DNA from: RUG369 sp050949645 | GTDB taxonomy: Bacteria; Planctomycetota; Planctomycetia; Pirellulales; Thermoguttaceae | Length of the DNA: 64,000 nucleotides | Assembly (NCBI GenBank): GCA_050949645.1 | Contig: JBMNGC010000001.1 | Span: 2,108,001 to 2,172,000, forward strand | Reading direction: 5' to 3' | Part shown: positions 54,122-61,087 of the stretch, in pieces | How the letters are laid out: every line of letters starts with the position of its first letter | Numbering within the stretch: the first letter of the stretch is position 1 | Notes under the pieces: generated by a model | Seen by the model: the letters and a program-made list of their open reading frames with translations, nothing else | Told to the model about the DNA's origin: nothing | Database searches by the model: none | Translations under genes and position numbers: made by a program

Positions 54122-55156
54122 TCATTCGATCGGTCGTTCGTGAATCGCCTTGATCAACTGCGGGATGACCTCGTTGAGGTCGCCGACGATTCCGTAGTGC
54201 GCGACCGAAAAGATCGGCGCGGTTGGATCGTCGTTGATCGCGATGATCTTCGCCGAATCTTTCATCCCGGTGAGGTGCTGAATCGCGCCGCTAATGCCGA
54301 CGGCGATATAGAGCGCCGGTCGAATCGTCGTGCCAGTCTGTCCTACGAGATACTCGGCGCCGATATACCCGCAGTTAACCGCCGCGCGGCTTGCCGCGAC
54401 TGCGCCGCCGACTGCGTCCGCAAGGTCGCGGACGAGCTGGAAATTTTCCTTGCTGCCGACTCCTGCGCCGCCAGAAACGACGATGCGAGCGCTTCGGAGA
54501 TCGACCCTCTTCTTCTCGACAAATCGTTCGAGGACCTCGACGCGAAACATGCTCGGGTCGAACGCAATCTTTTCCTCGATGATCTCGCCCGAACGCGATT
54601 CATCAGCCTCTTGTTTCGGAAAGACGCCTTCGCGAACGGTCGCCATCTGCGGCCACTGCTCGGGGTTCACAATCGTCGCAACGATGTTGCCGCCAAACGC
54701 CGGACGAATCTGATAGAGCAAGTTCTTATACTCCGTATTCGTCCTCTTGTCGGCGACGTCGCCGATTTCGAGTTCAACGCAGTCTGCCGTGAGTCCGGAG
54801 AGCGTCGCGGAAGCAACGCGCGGACCGAAATCTCGCCCGACGGGAGTCGCGCCGTAAAGCACGATCTGCGGAGAGTATTTATTAATGAGCGTCTCGACGG
54901 CGAACGCGTAAGGCGAGCTCGTAAAGGTTTTAAGAGCGGGATCTTCGACGAGATAGACGCGATCGACGCCATGAGCAAAGAGCGTTGTGGCAAGTCCGGA
55001 GACCTGATAGCCGAGCAAGACGGCGCCAACCTTAACGCCGAGCCTATCGGCGAGCGAGCGCGCCTTGCCGCATAATTCAAGCGCTACGTCGTGAAGTTTT
55101 CCATCCTGCTGCTCGGCGAAGACCCAAACTTCGCCCTGGGGATTCTTGCTAGTCAT
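54122..55156 (-). CDS. etfA: electron transfer flavoprotein, alpha subunit
   Basis: 344 residues. The N-terminal domain starts EVWVFAEQQDGKLHDVALEL; the C-terminal FAD-binding domain has ARIVVSGGAGVGSKENFQLV, AVGGAVAASRAAVNCGYIG, VGQTGTTIRPALYIAVGISGA and INDDPTAPIFSVAHYGIVGD. With EtfB it carries electrons from acyl-CoA or other dehydrogenases. The ATG at 55156 has AGGA 9 nt upstream; the TTG at 55210, overlapping the etfB stop, lacks one. 50 nt after etfB. Confidence 0.95.
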   Translation of the reverse strand: MTSKNPQGEVWVFAEQQDGKLHDVALELCGKARSLADRLGVKVGAVLLGYQVSGLATTLFAHGVDRVYLVEDPALKTFTSSPYAFAVETLINKYSPQIVLYGATPVGRDFGPRVASATLSGLTADCVELEIGDVADKRTNTEYKNLLYQIRPAFGGNIVATIVNPEQWPQMATVREGVFPKQEADESRSGEIIEEKIAFDPSMFRVEVLERFVEKKRVDLRSARIVVSGGAGVGSKENFQLVRDLADAVGGAVAASRAAVNCGYIGAEYLVGQTGTTIRPALYIAVGISGAIQHLTGMKDSAKIIAINDDPTAPIFSVAHYGIVGDLNEVIPQLIKAIHERPIE

Positions 55157-55206
55157 TGAATATATTCCTGAGTCTTTATCTTTCATCAAACCAGACGTTA
55201 CGTCGC

Positions 55207-56058
55207 TCAACCCAGGGCGTGATCCCTGACAAGCTCGGCGACGAGCTCGCTAATGCCCTCCGCCGTCGGCTCGATCGATTTATGAACCTCTTTTTTAAGG
55301 ACGACCGACTCGACCCTATGCACCTTCGTCGGGGAGCCCGCGAGTCCGCAACGCGCCGGCTCAGCCTCGATATCGGCGAGAGACCACTGCTCAAGGCGAT
55401 CTTCCGGTTTGAGCGTCTCAGGGTCGGCGCCCTCCGCCGGCGCGCGCTTGTACTTGTTGCGCATGATCTTGATCGCCGACTGCGGACGCGGCTCGTTCGC
55501 GTCTTTAACGACCGTCACGAGCGCCGGAAGCGTCACGCGAACCGTCTCCCAGCCGTCGCCGATAGAGCGTTTTAGGGTCGCTTTGCCATCCTTAACGTCG
55601 ATGATCTCGAGGAGATAACTGACCTGCGGAAGCCCGAGTTTTTCGGCGCACTGAGGACCGGTCTGCGCGGTATCGCCGTCGATCGCCTGACGACCGCAGA
55701 AGACGAAATCAAACTGTCCCGCCTTTTTGACCGCCTGGGAAAGAATATAGCTCGTTGCAAGCGTATCGCTTCCGGCCGCGCCGCGGTCTGTTATGAGAAT
55801 CGCGCGGTCCGCGCCGCGATAGAGGCAGTCGCGCAGGACGTCCGCCGCCTTAGGAGGACCCATCGACACAACCGTCACGGAACCGCCAAAGCGGTCTTTA
55901 ACCTCAAGCGCCGCTTCGAGCGCTGAAAGATCTTCCGGATTAAAAATCGCCGGGAGCGCGGAACGCTTGATCGTTCCGTTAGGATTCATCGCGTCGCCGG
56001 TAATTCTGGCAGTGTCGGGCACTTGTTTGACCAACACGATCGAGTTATAAGAGGACAC
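55207..56058 (-). CDS. etfB: electron transfer flavoprotein, beta subunit
   Basis: 283 residues. IVLVKQVPDTARI at the start, NPEDLSALEAALEVKDRFGG, VSMGPPKAADVLRDCLYRGADRA and FCGRQAIDGDTAQTGPQ form the AMP/FAD-binding fold of EtfB. The GTG at 56058 (GAAGGAG 6 nt upstream) is preferred over TTG 56061. No membrane quinone reductase or acyl-CoA dehydrogenase is adjacent, so its redox partners lie elsewhere. Confidence 0.94.
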   Translation of the reverse strand: MSSYNSIVLVKQVPDTARITGDAMNPNGTIKRSALPAIFNPEDLSALEAALEVKDRFGGSVTVVSMGPPKAADVLRDCLYRGADRAILITDRGAAGSDTLATSYILSQAVKKAGQFDFVFCGRQAIDGDTAQTGPQCAEKLGLPQVSYLLEIIDVKDGKATLKRSIGDGWETVRVTLPALVTVVKDANEPRPQSAIKIMRNKYKRAPAEGADPETLKPEDRLEQWSLADIEAEPARCGLAGSPTKVHRVESVVLKKEVHKSIEPTAEGISELVAELVRDHALG

Positions 56059-56095
56059 CAAAATCTCCTTCTTGAAATACAGTGCGCGCAGCGCT

Positions 56096-56119
56096 GCGGA
56101 TCAACGCCGGTTGATCCGC
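56096..56119 (-). promoter_or_regulatory. hairpin in the etfB leader
   Basis: GCGGATCAAC and GTTGATCCGC form a perfect 10-bp stem with a 4-nt loop, 38 nt before the etfB start, without a T run. A leader element or a transcription-factor site is possible. Confidence 0.4.
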
Positions 56120-56160
56120 TCCATTCATTAGTATTTTATGCGTCAAAACCAAGACGAGGT

Positions 56161-57732
56161 TCATGGACGCCTGGTCGTCGTCCTTTGCGGAGTCTGTCCA
56201 GCGGCTCCAGTCGCGGTTGTTTGACGAGGCGCGGAACCGGTCGTCGCGCCGGTGGTCGTCGTCCTTTGCGGAGTTTGCCCAGCGGTTCCGGTCGCGGTCG
56301 TTTGCGAAGCGTCGGAGCTCGAAGCAGAGGGAATGCCCGTCCTGGTGAAAACGCTCTGGAGCGTCGCGACGAGCGATTCCATCGTGATGTCGGCGGACGC
56401 AACCTTGCCGTCGCCGCCGATGAGGATCATCGTCGGAATTTCGCCGATTCCGTAGTAGGCCGCAAGCGAGGTCTGTTTCGCGTCGACGGTAGCGCGGTCG
56501 GAAAGCATGATCCACGGCAACTCGTGCGTCTGGAGGTACTGCTCCATGTCCTCAAGCTTCGGATCGAGGTTGTAGCTCACGATCTCAAAGCCTTGCGAGT
56601 GGTACCTCGAATAGAGCTCCATGAGCTGTTTGTGGTTTTCATGGCACTGACCCGCCCAGGAAGCCCAGAAGTCGACGAGAACGACGCGGCCCTTAACAAG
56701 AGTCTGATCCAAGGGTTTGCCGTCGGCGTCGCAACCCTTCCATTCAAACGTGTTTCCGGTGAGCTCAGAGAATCGAATCGTCCCCTCGAGCATGACAAGA
56801 GCGTTCCGCGACTCCACCGTTCCAGCGTCGGCGAGCGTCTTGCGAATCGGCGCCCAAATCTGCGCGGGAAGCTTGGGATCGTCCAAGTCCTCTGCAATGA
56901 CGGCGACTGGGAAGACCAGATCGACGCACATATCCGAGGTTTCAGGATGCGCCTTAACGAACGCGTTAACCTCGTTCATCGCGGCGGCAAGTTCCCTCGC
57001 GGTACCCTGACGTTCGGCGATATCGGCGACGACCGCCTGAAGGTAGACGCCGGTAAACGCAAGGGTCGCGTTGCGGCCGTCCTCAAGGCTCTGGACGCGG
57101 CTGTTCCTCGCAAGCGAGGCAGCGTACTGCTTGAGACGCGGCAGCGCGGAAGGATCAATCGACGCCTGATAGCACAAGACCTGGCCCTTAAGGGAAATCG
57201 CTTCGATGAAATGCGCGTCGTCAGGATTGAGACTCAAAATACGATCCGCGATCTTGCCGACCGTCAGCAGCATCGTCGAGACCCATTGAGTGTACTCTTG
57301 TTCCGTTTCAAACGCGACTTCGGTCGACAGCAACGAGGCAGCCTGCTCCACAAGCTCTTCGGGAGTCGACTGGGGCGAGATGATGAATTCGCTACCGTCC
57401 GATTTCTTGACGGGCGCTCTCGTAGCATCCGCGGTCGCGGCGCCGGCGGACGTCGCCGGCGCGGGCGTCTGGACGGCGCCGGGAGCGTCTTGCGCAGCGC
57501 CTTGAACAGGACGCGTAACGCCTGGCGTCGCCGGCTGCGGCGCTGTTTCCGCAACGATGGGCGCGGGATTCGCGGGCGCAGGGGCAGGCGCATTCGCGCC
57601 CAAGCGAGAGCCAATTCGCGGACCGGAGTTGGGTCGAGCGCCAGGGCGTAAGAGTTGCGCGAACGCAACGGGCGTAGTTGCAAGCATAATCGCCGTCGTC
57701 AAGACAGCCAAAAACTTATTTGCAGTCTTCAT
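56161..57732 (-). CDS. exported TlpA/redoxin-like protein with one active-site Cys
   Basis: 523 residues. Signal peptide (1-25, ending VAFAQ), then a Pro/Ala-rich linker (about 30-110), a helical middle domain (about 115-320), then a thioredoxin/TlpA domain (about 330-470) with VVLVDFWASWAGQCHENHKQL and GIGEIPTMILIGGDG (cis-Pro loop). The usual WCxxC active site reads WAGQC, leaving only Cys363, which questions disulfide chemistry. The end has two 17-residue Thr/Gln-rich repeats (81-nt period). It lies upstream of etfB, about 100 nt away. Confidence 0.8.
   Translation of the reverse strand: MKTANKFLAVLTTAIMLATTPVAFAQLLRPGARPNSGPRIGSRLGANAPAPAPANPAPIVAETAPQPATPGVTRPVQGAAQDAPGAVQTPAPATSAGAATADATRAPVKKSDGSEFIISPQSTPEELVEQAASLLSTEVAFETEQEYTQWVSTMLLTVGKIADRILSLNPDDAHFIEAISLKGQVLCYQASIDPSALPRLKQYAASLARNSRVQSLEDGRNATLAFTGVYLQAVVADIAERQGTARELAAAMNEVNAFVKAHPETSDMCVDLVFPVAVIAEDLDDPKLPAQIWAPIRKTLADAGTVESRNALVMLEGTIRFSELTGNTFEWKGCDADGKPLDQTLVKGRVVLVDFWASWAGQCHENHKQLMELYSRYHSQGFEIVSYNLDPKLEDMEQYLQTHELPWIMLSDRATVDAKQTSLAAYYGIGEIPTMILIGGDGKVASADITMESLVATLQSVFTRTGIPSASSSDASQTTATGTAGQTPQRTTTTGATTGSAPRQTTATGAAGQTPQRTTTRRP
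56173..56304. repeat. 81-nt-period repeat encoding QTTATG units
   Basis: Two copies of a 51-nt segment (56173-56223 and 56254-56304) separated by 30 nt encode nearly identical 17-residue Thr-rich units at the end of the TlpA-like protein. Confidence 0.8.
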
Positions 57733-57902
57733 ATCGATCTCATTCGTTCCTGTTCGATGGGTGGAAGAACGCGTTCATGGCAAGACCCAACGTCGGCGAG
57801 CGCCAGAATCGCATCTCAAGCGTAACAAATTTTTCGCAACCATGAAACAGGAAAAACCGTCCGTTCACTTGAGAAAGAGACGACTCTCCGTCGCAGCGCC
57901 GC

Positions 57903-58928
57903 TCAGACGGTAAAGATCGCGATCTCTGCCGGGGGATAGGAACGTCTTTTGCGCTCCGGAATTTCCACTTCAAGAAGATCGAAGTCGAAGCGATCGTCCG
58001 CCTCAATCACAAAGGTCGAACCTTTTGGAGCGCGCTCGCGCAAAGCGCGCAGGAGTCCAAGAGTCTCCTCCTCCCGGTCAACCCAGAAATCGTAAGGAGG
58101 AGAGCAAAAAACGAGCCAGGGGACGTCTGTCGGGAGCACGATGCGCGAGGTTGTCTCAATCGGAGACAGCTTGACCGGCGCCTCGCCGTCAACAGCGAGT
58201 CGTCTGCTCCAGAAGTAGACGTCGGTCGTCATTAATTCGATTTTTTTAGCGACGCCGGGGACTTTTTCGTCGAGCGTTGCGATGTTGCGGCGCGCAACGC
58301 GCGCGGTCGGGAAGTGCGCCTCGATCATCATCGCCGATTCGGCGCCGCGGCTAATCGCTTCAAGCGCAAGAGCGCCCGTCCCCGCAAATAAATCGACGAC
58401 ATAGCGACCTTTCGGCGTCTCGCCGAGAAGATTAAAGATCGCCTCGCGAACGCGCGCCTTCATAGGACGCACGCGTCGATCGCCGCTATACTCGAGCTTC
58501 GATCCGCGCAGGAAGCCGCCGATAATCCGGAGACCGACGGCGTCGCCGCGCAGGCCAGGCTCGCTACCGACGTTTTTATTGCGCTTCGACCGCTCACGCA
58601 GTTCCGGCTCTTCCTTCATTTTGCGGCCACGACGCTTACCCTTGCCGCCCTGTGGTCCTTCGTCTACCTGTTCAATCCACCGTTCGTCGCCCTTCTTACG
58701 CATCGCGGCGCGCCGGCGCGCTTTGAAATTCTCAGAGCCTTTATTCCAGAGGTCGGCGTCAGGGCCGCCCTGGGCGTCGTAGACGACAGGATCGCGTTGC
58801 GGTTTCGGCGCGCCCAAACGCTCATAGATCTCCTTACTCGAAAGATAGGGAGTGATCGTAATGTCGCCGTCGCCCTCGTAGAGCTTATCGAGCTCCTCGG
58901 ACGTCTCTTGCGATTTATGTTTCTTCAC
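57903..58928 (-). CDS. rsmD: 16S rRNA (guanine966-N2)-methyltransferase with N-terminal extension
   Basis: 341 residues, against about 190 in E. coli. The methyltransferase core spans about 135-341: LRIIGGFLRGSKLEYSGD, RPMKARVREAIFNLLG, VVDLFAGTGALALEAISRGA (SAM motif I) and the catalytic SPPYDFW (variant of NPPY). The first 130 residues are charged and probably disordered, rich in Lys/Arg (GGKGKRRGRKMKEE). GTG 58928 follows AGGGAAG. Divergent from the cyclophilin gene. Confidence 0.92.
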   Translation of the reverse strand: MKKHKSQETSEELDKLYEGDGDITITPYLSSKEIYERLGAPKPQRDPVVYDAQGGPDADLWNKGSENFKARRRAAMRKKGDERWIEQVDEGPQGGKGKRRGRKMKEEPELRERSKRNKNVGSEPGLRGDAVGLRIIGGFLRGSKLEYSGDRRVRPMKARVREAIFNLLGETPKGRYVVDLFAGTGALALEAISRGAESAMMIEAHFPTARVARRNIATLDEKVPGVAKKIELMTTDVYFWSRRLAVDGEAPVKLSPIETTSRIVLPTDVPWLVFCSPPYDFWVDREEETLGLLRALRERAPKGSTFVIEADDRFDFDLLEVEIPERKRRSYPPAEIAIFTV

Positions 58929-59159
58929 AGTTCTTCCCTGAATTGTCTGAGTTCGGAAAAAGTCGACTTGAAACGGAATCTTACGGTCGGTATAATGACC
59001 GAGCGGCGACGCGTTCGCCCCAACGCAGTCGAGCTCGTCAAACCAACGAGCGCAGCGTCATTTTACACGAAAATTTCCGGCGCGCCAGACGCTTTAAGGG
59101 CGGTCATGGAAAAAACTTCCGTCCACGCGACGTCGGCGCTTTTGCAACAAGGGTTCGAA

Positions 59160-60347
59160 ATGAAAAAAATCTTCCTCTTCGTCGCGCTTGCGTGCGCGGC
59201 GCTCTTCGTCTCCGACGCTCGCGCTCAGGACGCGACGGCAACTGCTGAAGACGGCGCTCAGGCAGCCGCCGTCAACCGCGACGACACGACCGAGTATAAC
59301 GCGTTTGCCGACGAAATGGTTCAATATAAATCGGCGCTCAAAAGACTCCGAAGTCTGAAAGAGGCCTATCAGACGGCGTCGGCGGAAGAAAAAGACGAGA
59401 TTATCGCTGAATTCACGCCCCTTGTCGAAGCGACGACCGAGCAGCAGAAGCAGCTCGTGCCCCTTGCGATCGCCGCCTACCAGTCGGTCGACGGTCAGAA
59501 TGCCGAGCTCCGCGCGTTTCTATGCTCGATGCTCAACTGGCTTGTCGTCAGTCGTGAAAATTACGAAGAGGCCTACGATATCGCCAAGGTCGTCTTCGAC
59601 TACCCGTTGCCGGACCGAAATGGCGACGTTCTCTACGGTTACGCCGCCTTTGCCGCGTTTGCTACCATGAACCTCGACGACGCAAGAGCATGGTATGAAA
59701 TTGCCAAGGAAAGGAACGTTATAAGCCTCTGCGATCCTCAAGGCGAGATAGGGATCCAGCATTACCTGGAAAATGTCCTTCCCGATTATGAGGAGCTGTG
59801 GGCGAAGGAGAAAGCGATCCGTGAAAAGGAAGAAGCCGCCGATAACCTTCCACGCGTCGTACTCCACACCACCAAGGGCGATATCACGCTCGAACTTTTC
59901 AAAAACGAAGCGCCGATCGCCGTCAATAACTTCCTGTCCCTCGTCAAGTCTGGATTCTACACCGACGTGCCGTTCCACCGCGTCCTGCCCTTCTTCATGG
60001 CGCAGGGCGGCGACCCGACCGGCACCGGCGCCGGCGGTCCCGGGTATTACATCAAGTGCGAATGCTTCGCCCCGAACGCGCGCAATCACTTCCGCGGCTC
60101 CATTGCCATGGCGCATGCCGGTCGCAACTCGGGCGGCTCTCAGTTCTTCCTCGATTTCGTCCCCGCTTATTTCCTCAACCAGAAACACACCGTCTTTGGT
60201 CGCATCATTGATGGAATGAGCGTTCTTTCCGATATTCAGCGTATTGATCCTGAAAAGGAAACGGACGCGACGCCCGATAAGATTGTCAGCGCCGAGATTC
60301 TTCGCGGCGAGCCTGAAGAGTTTGAAAAACTTCCCGCCACGCGCTGA
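59160..60347 (+). CDS. cyclophilin-type peptidyl-prolyl isomerase, exported
   Basis: 395 residues. Signal peptide (1-21, ending SDARAQ), then a helical domain (about 35-230), then the cyclophilin domain (about 235-385): VLHTTKGDITLELFKNEAPI, FHRVLPFFMAQGGDPTGTG, RGSIAMAHAGRNSGGSQFF and HTVFGRIIDGM carry the catalytic Arg and hydrophobic pocket. It folds proteins outside the cytoplasm. ATG 59160 has AAGGG 6 nt upstream and begins the signal; the frame open to 58797 is rejected. A terminator follows. Confidence 0.92.
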   Translation: MKKIFLFVALACAALFVSDARAQDATATAEDGAQAAAVNRDDTTEYNAFADEMVQYKSALKRLRSLKEAYQTASAEEKDEIIAEFTPLVEATTEQQKQLVPLAIAAYQSVDGQNAELRAFLCSMLNWLVVSRENYEEAYDIAKVVFDYPLPDRNGDVLYGYAAFAAFATMNLDDARAWYEIAKERNVISLCDPQGEIGIQHYLENVLPDYEELWAKEKAIREKEEAADNLPRVVLHTTKGDITLELFKNEAPIAVNNFLSLVKSGFYTDVPFHRVLPFFMAQGGDPTGTGAGGPGYYIKCECFAPNARNHFRGSIAMAHAGRNSGGSQFFLDFVPAYFLNQKHTVFGRIIDGMSVLSDIQRIDPEKETDATPDKIVSAEILRGEPEEFEKLPATR

Positions 60348-60367
60348 GCCTGACGCGCTTCTCCTTG

Positions 60368-60405
60368 ACGCGGCGCGGCGCTCGGGCGCATGCGCCGCGT
60401 TTTTA
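60368..60405 (+). terminator. terminator of the cyclophilin gene
   Basis: ACGCGGCGC pairs with GCGCCGCGT, loop of about 15 nt, then TTTTTA. Confidence 0.75.
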
Positions 60406-60437
60406 TAACGACGACGCCCCTATTCCGCAGGAATGGA

Positions 60438-61016
60438 ATGCAGAAGAATCGATACGAAGTCGCCTTCGAGCGTTACCTGCGTTCGATACGGCGTCCTTAT
60501 CTCTCAAACCGTCAGGAGCGGAGATTCCTGCTACCCGACGGTTTGACCCTAAAAAACTTCGACGATATCATCCAACGCCGACCTGGCGACAACTGGATCG
60601 TCGACGTTAAGGGACGTCGGTTTCCAAGCGGACGAACTTCGAAACGATACTGGAAAAATTGGACGACCCGCGACGACCTCTTCGCTATGTTGCGATGGGA
60701 GGAGATTCTCAACGCTGGCGGGTGCCAATATCGCGACCGCTCGGCGTTCGTCTTTGCTTATCTCGTCGTTGGAAATCGACTGCCGCTCCCAGAAAAGCGG
60801 CTATTCCATGACGGAGGCGAGCGCTTCGCCTTCTTTATTGTGCCCGTGAAAACCTATCTCTCCGAAGCGAGACTCATATCGCCGCGCTGGCAGACCTACG
60901 AAATGCCCGCCGCGAGATTCAGAAAACTCGCCGTACCCCTCGACGAGTTCTTTGACGACGCCGGAACGGCGAACGTCAACTCCCCTAACGATCATCTCTC
61001 TCTCGATCTGGTATGA
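60438..61016 (+). CDS. HYExAFE-family protein
   Basis: 192 residues. The N terminus NRYEVAFERYLRS matches the naming motif of the HYExAFE family (recall), a small planctomycete family. IVDVKGRRFPSG and YWKNWTTRDDLFAMLRWEEI follow, then VFAYLV. The D-x-K set in VDVKGR and the alpha/beta order suggest a restriction-endonuclease-like nuclease fold, but activity is unproven. AGGA lies 5 nt before ATG 60438. A terminator follows. Confidence 0.75.
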   Translation: MQKNRYEVAFERYLRSIRRPYLSNRQERRFLLPDGLTLKNFDDIIQRRPGDNWIVDVKGRRFPSGRTSKRYWKNWTTRDDLFAMLRWEEILNAGGCQYRDRSAFVFAYLVVGNRLPLPEKRLFHDGGERFAFFIVPVKTYLSEARLISPRWQTYEMPAARFRKLAVPLDEFFDDAGTANVNSPNDHLSLDLV

Positions 61017-61026
61017 CCGCGATCCG

Positions 61027-61060
61027 GCTCGCGTTTGCCTATAAACGTCGGGCTTTTTTT
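61027..61060 (+). terminator. terminator of the HYExAFE gene
   Basis: GCTCGCGTTT pairs imperfectly with AAACGTCGGGC (one bulge, one G-U), followed by seven T. Confidence 0.55.
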
Positions 61061-61087
61061 ATACGTTAATTCTGCGGCGCTTTTATC

